NCBI GenBank assembly: GCA_002306055.1
Contig: DBRR01000009.1
Coordinates: 1 to 19,512 of the forward strand
Origin: Anaerolineaceae bacterium UBA1363
GTDB lineage: Bacteria; Chloroflexota; Anaerolineae; Anaerolineales; Anaerolineaceae
Direction of reading: 5' to 3'
Length of the DNA: 19,512 bases
The notes beneath the pieces are model-generated. The model did no database searches. It had not been told where the DNA came from and was given only the letters and a program-made list of their open reading frames with translations. The translations under genes and the position numbers were made by a program. Positions 7,886 to 15,300 of the stretch are shown in pieces. Numbering within the stretch: the first letter of the stretch is position 1; each line of letters begins with the position of its first letter.

Positions 7886-8509
7886 ATGGATAATGTCTTT
7901 CCCTCAACCCATCCATTGATTGCCGCAAAATTGACCCTTCTGAGAGATGTCAGTACTGAGCCGAAGAAATTCCGCGAACTGGTGCGCGAGATTTCAGCGA
8001 TGCTGACTTATGAAGCTACGGTGGATCTCGCAGTGAGGTCAGTGACCGTGCAGACGCCGATGATGGAGACTACCGGCGTGAAATTGCTGGAGCGAATTGG
8101 ATTGGTGCCGATTTTGCGGTCAGGGCTTGGAATGGTGGAAGGAGTCTGGGGTTTGATGCCTGGCGCGGAGGTGTGGCATATTGGTTTATACCGCGATGAG
8201 AAGACGCTCAAACCGGTGGCGTATTACAACCGCCTGCCGGTTCAACCGACTGTGGGCGTCTGCCTGGTGCTGGATCCCATGCTGGCAACGGGCGGCTCGG
8301 CAGTGGCAGCAGTGGACATCCTCAAACAATGGGGTGTTACCAAGATCAAGTTCGTTGGTTTAATTGGAGCGCCAGAGGGAATCGCGCGGCTGCATGCAGC
8401 CCATCCGGATGTCCCAATCCACCTGGCAGCGATCGATGAGCGTCTGAATGAGCACGGCTACATCCTGCCTGGTCTTGGCGATGCCGGCGACAGGCAATTT
8501 GGCACTTAA
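7886..8509 (+). CDS. upp: Uracil phosphoribosyltransferase
   Basis: Converts uracil and PRPP to UMP and pyrophosphate in the cytoplasm, the one-step pyrimidine salvage route. The 207-residue length is the usual one for bacterial Upp. VPILRSGLGMVEG (74-86) and the PRPP-binding loop LVLDPMLATGGSA (127-139) are diagnostic. The C-terminal part has IDERLNEHGYILPGLGDAGDR, the uracil-binding and flexible end region, and the protein ends in FGT as family members often do. GGAGA at 7874-7878 is a good ribosome site seven bases before the ATG. The next gene on the same strand starts 81 bases downstream, so both may be on one transcript. The NYN gene upstream is divergent. Confidence 0.96.
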   Translation: MDNVFPSTHPLIAAKLTLLRDVSTEPKKFRELVREISAMLTYEATVDLAVRSVTVQTPMMETTGVKLLERIGLVPILRSGLGMVEGVWGLMPGAEVWHIGLYRDEKTLKPVAYYNRLPVQPTVGVCLVLDPMLATGGSAVAAVDILKQWGVTKIKFVGLIGAPEGIARLHAAHPDVPIHLAAIDERLNEHGYILPGLGDAGDRQFGT

Positions 8510-8590
8510 AATCAAGCATGTTGGAAATATCCCGGCACCAGGATGTGCAGGGTGTTTGTTTGTAGATAACTTGGAAAAGGAGAAGGTTAA

Positions 8591-9001
8591 ATGATCGGAG
8601 TAATTCTTTGTTCTCATGCAAGTTTTGCCCAGGGTCTGTATGATGCAGCAGAAATGATCACCGGTGAGACCGAAAACATCACCGTGCTGCCCTTTGTGGA
8701 CGGCGACAATGTGGATGATCTGGTGGAGAAGATGCGGACAGCAGCAGCAGGTTACCGCGAGAAAGGTCTGCCTTACGTGTACATGGTGGATCTCTGGGGT
8801 GCATCGCCGTTCAACGTTGCGGTGATGGCAGAAGGTGAGAACGGCGCGGATATTGTTGCGGGTGTGAGCCTCCCCTTCTTCCTGGAGTTTCTAACCAGCC
8901 GGGATGAGTTCTCTGGCGGTCCAACCGCGGAATTCCTGGATGGAATTATCGAAGAAACCGGTTTGGTCAAGCGCATTAATTTCAAAGCGCTGAGCGGTTA
9001 G
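8591..9001 (+). CDS. Lone mannose-family PTS EIIA domain protein
   Basis: A 136-residue single-domain protein matching the IIA part of mannose/fructose/sorbose-type phosphotransferase systems. The phosphorylatable histidine is His9 in CSHASFAQGL. MVDLWGASPFN (65-75) and VAGVSLPFFLEFL (about 91-103) are the other family hallmarks. In sugar-transporting systems EIIA passes phosphate from HPr to EIIB. No EIIB, EIIC, EIID, HPr or enzyme I gene is present in the window, so this may be a regulatory domain or may work with distant partners. AAGGAGA at 8577-8583 is a strong ribosome site. It follows upp by 81 bases; no functional tie between the two is evident. Confidence 0.9.
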   Translation: MIGVILCSHASFAQGLYDAAEMITGETENITVLPFVDGDNVDDLVEKMRTAAAGYREKGLPYVYMVDLWGASPFNVAVMAEGENGADIVAGVSLPFFLEFLTSRDEFSGGPTAEFLDGIIEETGLVKRINFKALSG

Positions 9002-9080
9002 TTTTTATTATTTACCCCAGTCTGCAATTTTTGTAGATACCGTATTCATTTGATCAGCGGCACGGTCAAGAGCGAAGCAG

Positions 9081-9231
9081 GTAGGGTGGGTTGGCGTCAC
9101 AAAACATATGCAGGAGCGCTGCCGTTTATAGCCTACCCACCGCTGCACTTAAAGAAAAATGCTGTTTTTGGTGGGTTGGCTAATTTGATGTTAAGGCAGG
9201 GCAAGATACTGTGACGCCAACCCCACCCTAC
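9081..9231. repeat. REPIN-like 151-bp element with 20-bp inverted ends
   Basis: The ends are near-perfect inverted copies: GTAGGGTGGGTTGGCGTCAC at 9081-9100 and its reverse complement, with one extra G, at 9211-9231. Each end also pairs with an internal arm: GGTGGGTTGGC with GCCTACCCACC (9131-9141) on the left, and the minus-strand right end with 9170-9180. That makes two head-outward GTAG-headed hairpins. There is no open reading frame inside, so if mobile it would depend on an enzyme made elsewhere. Confidence 0.7.
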
Positions 9232-9391
9232 GAGGGCGAGAACGGAGTCACCCTCACCTTCCTGATCGATGTCATTCAATTATCACGCGCTTCTGAGTCT
9301 TAATATACAAGGGCGGAATGCGGCTCCCTGCCCTCGCAGCGCTGTTGTCAGCGTTTGCGCACTCTGCCTCAATGAATGGCTTCTACTCAAT

Positions 9392-9452
9392 GTCGGAGTG
9401 AGCCTGCGAAAGGCTTGTGTGGGAAGATGCCATGAGGCGGTCTCATTCCGAC
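9392..9452. repeat. Imperfect palindrome
   Basis: GTCGGAGTGAG (9392-9402) pairs with CTCATTCCGAC (9442-9452) at 10 of 11 positions. Inside is a smaller hairpin, AGCCT...AGGCT, at about 9401-9415. It lacks the GTAG head of the other repeats and may be a different repeat type. Confidence 0.5.
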
Positions 9453-9586
9453 CTTACGAACTACAAACTGCTTTAGCCTTTGTCAATCAAGACCATGTTT
9501 TTATCTGTCATCTCGAGCGAAGCGCAGCGATCTGAACTGCTGGAATGTCACGAGAGTAAAGCAATACGTTATGGCGGATTGTCGAA

Positions 9587-9609
9587 CCCTCGCAACAAAG
9601 TTGCAAGGG
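9587..9609. repeat. Short hairpin
   Basis: CCCT-C-GCAAC (9587-9596) pairs with GTTGC-A-AGGG (9600-9609) around the loop AAA, with one C/A mismatch. No T-run follows on either strand, so it is probably a repeat and not an intrinsic terminator. Confidence 0.4.
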
Positions 9610-9620
9610 CCTGAAGAACG

Positions 9621-9763
9621 CCAATCTCGCCTTACGATTCATTCACGATTTTTGAAAAATACTTAGCGGGAAGTAGATTTGTCTTTATTCTTTGTAGGGC
9701 GAGATTGAGCCTTGACTGACTTTTCAGTTTTGTCGCGAGGTAAAGCGCGAGGCTCAATCCGCC
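9621..9763. repeat. GTA(A/G)GGCGAGATTG repeats, one half-copy and one palindrome
   Basis: Minus-strand 9634-9622 reads GTAAGGCGAGATTG-like and is the inverted counterpart of GTAGGGCGAGATTG at 9694-9707, matching at 13 of 14 positions. The right copy continues into a palindrome in which GGCGAGATTGAGCC (9698-9711) pairs with GGCTCAATCCGCC (9751-9763), with a small CTGA...TCAG hairpin inside. It belongs with the other GTAG-headed repeats. Confidence 0.6.
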
Positions 9764-9789
9764 GTTTGTTTTTTAACCCCTATCTCAAC

Positions 9790-10842
9790 TTAGGAAGCCA
9801 ACCCCCGCGAGATCAAACGAGCCACTTTTCCCATTGGGAAGGTGGAAAGCTCAGAAATTTCCGCCCAGGCAAAATCAGGCGGCAATGTCAGACGATCGGG
9901 AGCAGGGAGTTGGCAGGCGAAGGCGTGCAAGGTAATCCTGAAATGCGTGTAGGCGTGCTGGAAGACGCCCAACTGCGATTCCACCTCAACAGAAAGTCCA
10001 AAGCGCGAATTAAGCAGCGCCCGCAGGGCATCGGGGAGGTCGAAGGTGCATTCAGCAACCGACCCACCGGGATATTCCCAAAGATTCCCCAACATGCCAT
10101 CAGCCGGTCGGTGGGCAAGCAAAACTTCACTCCCGCGCGTGATAACCGCTGCAACGACCAGCTTGTGGGGCACCTTAACTTTCAGCTTGCGCACGGGAAG
10201 CTCAGATTGGGTGCCATGTTGGAACGCCACGCAGTCGGATTTCAGGGGGCACTGTTGGCAAAGTGGGTTGACAGGCGTGCAGACAGCGCTGCCGAGGTCC
10301 ATCAATGCCTGGTTATAGTCGCCAATGCGCGAAGCCGGCAGGATCTGGCGGGCAAATTCCCACAGCTTGGCATCCGTTTTGCTGCCAGGCGGCTCGTGGA
10401 GGTCGAGGAGACGGATGGTCACGCGCCGGATGTTCGCATCCAGTGCCGGCTCAGGAGCGCCAAAGGCGATCGAAGCGATCGCGCCGGCGGTGTATGCGCC
10501 GATTCCAGGCAGGCTCTTGAGAGCAGCGATATCTGCTGGAATCTGACCGGCATAATCAGCGACAATCAACCTCGCAGCTTTATGCAGGTTGCGGGCGCGG
10601 CTGTAGTAGCCAAGCCCTTCCCAAACCTGCAGCACTTCACTTTCCTCGGCCTTTGCCAGGCTGGGGAGGTCGGGAAACCGTGCCATGAAACGCTGGAAAT
10701 ACGGAATGACCGTTTCCACTTGCGTTTGTTGAAGCATGATTTCAGAAACCCAGACCTTAAAGGGGGTGGGATCAGAACGCCAGGGCAAAGACCTGGCGTT
10801 TTCATCGTACCAAAGTAACAATTTATCGGAGATCCGCTGCAT
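9790..10842 (-). CDS. mutY: A/G-specific adenine DNA glycosylase
   Basis: Removes adenine mispaired with 8-oxoguanine in base excision repair. The 350-residue product has the HhH-GPD fold: LPWR (19-22), catalytic Glu34 in WVSEIMLQQTQVE, the helix-hairpin-helix loop LPGIGAYTAG (111-120), and Asp135 in ALDANIRRV. A complete [4Fe-4S] cluster motif C-x6-C-x2-C-x5-C is present at Cys188, 195, 198 and 204. The C-terminal NUDIX-like domain for 8-oxoguanine recognition is present, with FQHAYTH in the place of the usual F-S/T-H loop. The ATG at 10842 shares its A with the TGA of the preceding gene (TGATG). There is an in-frame TTG one codon earlier, but the ATG is the better start. There is no strong ribosome site, so translation is probably coupled to the upstream gene. 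Confidence 0.95.
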   Translation of the reverse strand: MQRISDKLLLWYDENARSLPWRSDPTPFKVWVSEIMLQQTQVETVIPYFQRFMARFPDLPSLAKAEESEVLQVWEGLGYYSRARNLHKAARLIVADYAGQIPADIAALKSLPGIGAYTAGAIASIAFGAPEPALDANIRRVTIRLLDLHEPPGSKTDAKLWEFARQILPASRIGDYNQALMDLGSAVCTPVNPLCQQCPLKSDCVAFQHGTQSELPVRKLKVKVPHKLVVAAVITRGSEVLLAHRPADGMLGNLWEYPGGSVAECTFDLPDALRALLNSRFGLSVEVESQLGVFQHAYTHFRITLHAFACQLPAPDRLTLPPDFAWAEISELSTFPMGKVARLISRGLAS

Positions 10843-11144
10843 CAAAACTGAAAGGCGCCTCGCTGGGTAACGAGTTTGAGTTTGAAGTCCCGCACGAATT
10901 CCTGCAGACGATCGGAGAGATCAAGCCAATCCGGAGAGTGGATCAACCGCTGCGCGCTCGGCAAGTCGGGCATGACAGCACCAATGAGCACCTGGGGATG
11001 ATCGCCATATACGGTTATCCAGGCGTCGGTTACATTCAAACCCAGCCGGTTTACCTCCGGGAGATACTCCCCCACGACATAGCCAAAGTATTCCTGTTCG
11101 CGACCAGGCCGTACATTCCAGGTGATTAGAACTTTGATAGGCAT
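10842..11144 (-). CDS. Small conserved-looking protein of unknown function
   Basis: A 100-residue soluble protein with no signal peptide or membrane segment. It alternates short strand-like and helix-like stretches: an initial strand (PIKVLITWNVRPG), a helix with PGREQEYFGYVVGEYLP, a strand (VTDAWITVYG), then GDHPQVLIGAVMPDLPSAQRLI and a C-terminal helix. That pattern suggests a ferredoxin-like dimeric alpha/beta barrel, but I cannot name a family. It starts one base after the stop of the MBL-fold gene and its stop overlaps the mutY start, so all three are translated together. The tight coupling to mutY suggests it is a real gene although its role is unknown. Confidence 0.75.
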   Translation of the reverse strand: MPIKVLITWNVRPGREQEYFGYVVGEYLPEVNRLGLNVTDAWITVYGDHPQVLIGAVMPDLPSAQRLIHSPDWLDLSDRLQEFVRDFKLKLVTQRGAFQF

Positions 11145-11145
11145 A

Positions 11146-11802
11146 TCAGAGCGATGTTAGCTTGGGATCGAGCGCGATGACGTGAGTCTCTTCCTCAGGG
11201 AAGGCGATGTTACTGGCTAATTTGTAGGATTCCATCGTCTCCAGGGATGTGATGCCCATTTCCTTGAGAAATTTGCTCAGCGGATCGAGTTCGAGTTTGG
11301 AGTAAGGGGTTTCATAGTGCATCGGAATCACGATATTCGGCTCGAGCATGCTGATGACTTCAGCGGCTTTGGAGGCGTTGAGCGCGCCGCCGTCCCCCAC
11401 TGGCACTAGGGCAATATTGATATTGCCGAGCTCCTCGATCAGGCTTTGTGAGGGTACATAATTGACCTTGCCGAGGTGAAGGATGGTCAGTTTGCCATAA
11501 TCAAGCACATAGAGCGTGTTGCGCAGGGCTTTTCCATCCGGGTTTTGGGGCGTGGTTTGGATGCCTGTGATAAAGACACCTCCGCGCTCGTACTCACCAG
11601 GTCCGGTGATTTCGAAAGCACCCCCTTTGACAGCACTCAGGTTGTTGTGCCCGAGATCATTACAACTGACGGTCACGATATCAGCTTTCAATTTGAGCGG
11701 ATTGTATCCTACCACAGCTGAATCGTACGGGTCGGTAACCACAGTGGCAAAACCTCGCTCAGTGATGCGAAAACAAGCATGACCATACCAGGTTATTTCC
11801 AT
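11146..11802 (-). CDS. MBL-fold (UlaG-like, Lactamase_B_3) protein with degenerate metal site
   Basis: A 218-residue protein of the small metallo-beta-lactamase-fold group that includes UlaG-like hydrolases: it opens MEITWYGHACFRI, has TDPY at 23-26, GPGEYE at 67-72, and PMHYE at 160-164. In this group the metal motif is normally SHxHxDHN. Here residues 46-53 read SCNDLGHN, so the first two His and the Asp are replaced by Cys47, Asp49 and Gly51, and only His52 remains. The later HLGDLGH-type motif reads HLGKVNY (109-115), losing Asp and His. His8, His109 and His162 are kept. The fold is clear but ordinary two-metal hydrolysis is unlikely. GGAGGA (11814-11809) is a strong ribosome site six bases upstream. 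It is the first gene of the operon with mutY. Confidence 0.85.
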   Translation of the reverse strand: MEITWYGHACFRITERGFATVVTDPYDSAVVGYNPLKLKADIVTVSCNDLGHNNLSAVKGGAFEITGPGEYERGGVFITGIQTTPQNPDGKALRNTLYVLDYGKLTILHLGKVNYVPSQSLIEELGNINIALVPVGDGGALNASKAAEVISMLEPNIVIPMHYETPYSKLELDPLSKFLKEMGITSLETMESYKLASNIAFPEEETHVIALDPKLTSL

Positions 11803-11853
11803 AAAAAATCCTCCGATAAACAGCTTATTTTTAAAGACCTGTTTTCAAAGGAT

Positions 11854-11862
11854 ATTATATCA
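11854..11862 (-). promoter_or_regulatory. Extended -10 promoter of the MBL-unknown-mutY operon
   Basis: The minus strand reads TG-A-TATAAT: a perfect -10 hexamer (11859-11854) preceded by the TG of an extended -10 element (11862-11861). The -35 region is poor, which is usual for extended -10 promoters. The leader to the ATG at 11802 would be about 45 nt and ends in the strong GGAGGA site. Confidence 0.6.
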
Positions 11863-11905
11863 GGTCGGAAGCTTACCTCGACTGCAATTGTGTTATGGAG
11901 AAATT

Positions 11906-11953
11906 GTAGGGTTGACGTCCGTGCGAAGCCTCCCCCTGCGGGATGCGTCAACC
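11906..11953 (+). repeat. Degenerate GTAG-headed palindrome
   Basis: GTAGGGTTGACG at 11906-11917 pairs imperfectly with CGTCAACC at 11946-11953 across an interior of about 28 nt. It is an expanded and decayed relative of the 24-nt GTAGGGTTGATG units that follow. Confidence 0.55.
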
Positions 11954-11962
11954 ATAATGAGT

Positions 11963-12107
11963 AAGGCGGGCAAATTAACGAGAACCTTGTAGGGTTGATG
12001 CCTGCATCAACCATTGTGAATGACGGGGGGCATTGTAGGGTTGATGCCTGCATCAACCGTTATGAATGAGGGTGAATTGATGAGGAAAAGGCAGGCCTTT
12101 TCCCTAC
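11963..12107. repeat. 145-bp repeat block, copy 1, with three GTAG palindromes
   Basis: This block recurs at 12153-12296 with about four differences. It contains two plus-strand 24-nt units (11989-12012 and 12035-12058): GTAG, stem GGTTGATGC, loop CT, stem GCATCAACC. It also has one minus-strand unit (12107-12084): GTAG, stem GGAAAAGGC, loop CT, stem GCCTTTTCC. Head, loop and stem ends are the same in both types while the five middle base pairs differ and still pair. Confidence 0.8.
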
Positions 12108-12152
12108 GGGTTGTTTGGTGAAGGTGTTGGTAATGGGCAAGTCGATTAGGAA

Positions 12153-12296
12153 AAGGCGGGTAAATTAACGAGAACCTTGTAGGGTTGATGCCTGCATCAA
12201 CCATTGTGAGTGACGGGGGCATTGTAGGGTTGATGTCTGCATCAACCGTTATGAATGAGGGTGAATTGATGAGGAAAAGGCAGGCCTTTTCCCTAC
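12153..12296. repeat. 145-bp repeat block, copy 2
   Basis: A second copy, 144 bp, separated from the first by 45 bp. It holds units at 12179-12202 (+), 12224-12247 (+) and 12296-12273 (-). Differences from copy 1 are C/T near the start, GTGAAT/GTGAGT, one G fewer in a G-run, and GCCTGC to GTCTGC in the second unit, where a G-T wobble keeps the stem. The near identity suggests a fairly recent duplication or gene conversion. Confidence 0.8.
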
Positions 12297-12308
12297 AATG
12301 AATCAACA

Positions 12309-12332
12309 GGGGCTGGCTGAAAAGCCAGCCCC
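12309..12332 (-). terminator. Strong hairpin after the protease gene, likely terminator
   Basis: GGGGCTGGCT (12309-12318) pairs perfectly over 10 bp with AGCCAGCCCC (12323-12332) around a four-base loop. It lies 45 bases beyond the protease stop codon. On the minus strand the following bases are TGTTGATT, only moderately T-rich, so it is a probable terminator or mRNA 3'-end stabiliser and not a textbook intrinsic terminator. Confidence 0.6.
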
Positions 12333-12377
12333 CGTAACTTTCTCTAAACCTGTTGCCAGGTTCTTCTCAGATCCAAT

Positions 12378-15300
12378 TTACTTGAGGATCAGAGGCAGGT
12401 AGAGATAGAAAACCGGGAACTCATCCACCACGTGTAGGGTCACAGGCAGAGTGAGATCGGGAGCAGGAAGATTCTTGACGCGCAATGCAGCCAAGTAATC
12501 TCCCAACGCCAAACCAGCCGTGTCATAGGTAATGGTTACGTTCGTTGACGCGCCAGCGGGAACGAGACCGGCAGTTGGAGCTTCCGAGAGCCACAGCACA
12601 TCCCCACCACCAGCTTCCAGTTGGAGTTCAACATCATCAAGGAAGAAGTTACCATTACCTAAGGTTACAGATTCGAACTTGATCTCATGCGTGGCGCCAT
12701 CGGCAAAGTCCGAGACATCCAATTCGATCTTGCGATATCCGAGAGTTCCGCAGGCAGGATCGAGACCATCGGTGCGCCAGACTTCTTCGTCATCGATTAC
12801 GAGTGCCAGGTAATTGCCGGCACCAGCATCACCGCAGACGACCTGTTCGACCCAGAAGGACATGATCGCGGAGCCGGGGTTGATCAGAACGTCTTGAGAG
12901 ACGTAACCCACATCACCTGTAGTTGAACCACCAAACCAAGACCATACATCTCCGGTTTTAGGTCCAGTGCCAGTACCAGTACCGCAATCATCAACCGTGC
13001 AAAGTGGCGTTCCGAAGTTTTCAGAGTATTCGTCCCAATAGGGATTGGGAGTGTAAGCTTCGAAGCTTGGATCAAGGATCAACTGATCAGCCTGGGTTTC
13101 AGCAGGAGCCACCTCGAAGAGTTCAAAAGTACCTTCAGCAGCGCCAATGTTGGTCAGCTTCAGGGTTTGAGTGCCAGTGGTATCGGGGAGCAAGTACTTC
13201 TCAAGCTCTGCTGGTGCTGCTTGCAAACAGGGAGCCAGCAAACGCAGCGTGAGATCTTGAACGGTCGTTTCGCCGGCGGTGATAACCAAACCTTCAATGG
13301 TCTGGGTCTCATAGCCATCGATTTCGACTTCAATGTCATATGTACCTTCAGGAATTGCGGTTTTGTAAAAGCCTTCACTATTCGTGAGGATTTGGTAAAC
13401 AACCACACCATCCTGGAGGAAACTTACTACTTCGTTGGCAACGGGGGCAGGATTCACATTGCAGATCTCAAGTGTGTAAACATAGCCCTGTGCAAATCCA
13501 GTATCAGCAGCTGGGAAGTTTCTCAGCTGGACAGGAATGTTCATTGTTGCTTCGCTTGGGCTATTGACATGGAGACTACCAAAGTAATCACCCCAGGTCA
13601 GACCAGTCGAATCGAAGGTCAGGGTTACATCAACCGTGCCGCCATCAGGATCGACTACACCAGCGGTTGGATCTTCAGTCAGCCAGACAATATCTGTCGA
13701 GCCGGCAGAACCCATACCGCGGATCATCCAGTTGCCAGGAAAACCAGCGTCATCAATCAGAATCCAGGATTCATCCGGAGGAAGGATGGGTTCAGCAGGT
13801 ACATCGCCAGACCACCAGCCAGCCCAGGAGCGTTCCTGTGAGTCAGTTTGATCGATGGAAGCGGGGAAGTAAGAGGTTCCAGGAACTTTCAAGAAGATCG
13901 CGCCGATGATGACATCGCCAGGACCCTCAAGTAAGACTGGTTCGTCCAAAACATAATTGTTCCAGCCGGCAGCATCAACGACAACTGCATCTTGTTGATA
14001 GAGTAATTCTGAACCAGATGCAGGATCTTCAGAGCCAGTGGTGTTTTGGTAAACGACGATTCTAAGCTGATCGCCGGCAGCCACTGCCCCACTTGCTTCA
14101 AAGGAGATATCGACCTGTTCGAGGAGGAACGGGAATTGATCTTCACTTGGTGTGAAGCGGTTGACAACCATGAATGCTGCAGAACCGCCGATGCCAATGG
14201 CATCTTCGGCTGTGCCGTCATCAAGAACTAACTCGACATCCCAGGCTTTGCTGTAAGGAACAGGACCGTCGCCAGGGCGTTCACTGATCTCGAACGGAGC
14301 TTCAAGAGCACCGGTGTTGATCAGGGTCATCGTCTGGGTAGCGGTTTCATCCGGATTGAGTTCCTGGTAGAAGGATTCGGGATCAACCGACAGACAGGTG
14401 TCATTGAGGCGGAGCTGGAAGTCCACAAAGGTATCCGTGCTCATACCAACGACTACGCCGAAAACCATCTGGCTGACGTAGCCTTCTGCGACCACTTCGA
14501 CATCATACGTGCCGTTCTTGAGAGCATAGCTGTAATAGCCATTTTCGTCTGTGCCAGTGGAGTAAGCTAACACGCCATCTTTGTAGAAGTTGATCGTCGC
14601 ATCCGCAAACGGTGCCGGATCAAGATCGCATTTACCAGTGGCGGTGATATTACCTTTGATGTTGCCGTAATCGAACGGGCGAACCACATGCAGGGTAACA
14701 GGAATACTTGGGACAGGATAAGGGGTGTCGGTAGAAATCTTCAGATTAGCGAAGTAATCGCCAGGCTGTTCGATGTCATCGACATTGAATTCGAGTTGGA
14801 CATCTAAGGAGCCCATAGCGGGGACATACCCTTCGACCGGAACTTCATCCAGCCAGGGCACACCGCCGCCACTGCCGCCAGCCGCGATCGCAAAGGAGTC
14901 CACTTCACCCTGGGTGAAGGTGCCAACTGGGACAGAGGCACCAGTGGTGATGTCGATGATGCGCAGTTCAGCAGCGGAAGTATAGGCAGCCCAGTAGAGC
15001 ACGTTGTTTTCTTCGTCGTAGTCCATACCCTGGGCGTAGTTGGGATCCGCACCGAGATCACCAACAATCGTATCAACACCGGTTGCGGGATCGATGCGGT
15101 GCAATGAGTTGGTGACAAGGTCGACACCATAAAGCATGCCATCATCAGGCACGTAAGTAATGTCGATCATACAAGTGGCATTTGGCAGAGTACCTATTGT
15201 GGTTGTTGCACCTGTGGTGAGATCAACTTCCATCAAGGTTGAGGAAGTGTTGCAAGCAGTTGCCATGCCGTACATGACACCAGGACCGCCAGCGAGACCA

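Larger units (their letters stand above)
9002..9789. other. Non-coding, palindrome-rich intergenic region
   Basis: The gap of 788 bases between the EIIA gene and the end of mutY has no convincing gene: its longest frame (9269-9535) has no family signature and runs through repeat DNA. It contains at least four inverted-repeat structures, listed separately. It also has a TCATCTCGAGCGAAGCG stretch near 9509-9525 that resembles a class of short repeats I recall as common in bacterial intergenic DNA. The region appears to be a landing zone for small repeats. Confidence 0.7.
11803..12377. other. Non-coding region made of palindromic repeats
   Basis: The 575 bases between the upstream end of the MBL operon and the 3' end of the protease gene hold the operon promoter, one degenerate palindrome, two 145-bp direct repeats and the hairpin after the protease gene. 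Frames running through it are built from the repeats themselves and show no protein family. No gene is called here. Confidence 0.75.

Noticed and set aside
9081..9231. Insertion sequence
   Set aside because: Inverted ends are present, but there is no transposase frame and no obvious target-site duplication was seen, so it is described only as a REPIN-like repeat.
9269..9535. 88-codon frame in the large intergenic region
   Set aside because: It passes through palindromic repeat DNA, lacks a ribosome site and shows no protein family.
9712..10818. 368-codon open frame on the plus strand
   Set aside because: It is antisense to mutY, which has the catalytic Glu and Asp, the HhH loop and the iron-sulfur Cys motif. 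The plus-strand translation has no recognisable family and low-complexity composition.
11963..12296. CRISPR array
   Set aside because: Repeat units are palindromes in mixed orientation with near-identical material between them, not direct repeats separated by unique spacers, and no cas gene is present.
12007..12306. 99-codon frame on the minus strand with internal protein repeats
   Set aside because: The repeated peptide is simply the translation of the duplicated 145-bp palindrome block; no promoter or ribosome site.
13167..13841. 224-codon open frame on the plus strand
   Set aside because: Antisense to the repeat modules of the protease; no signature of its own.
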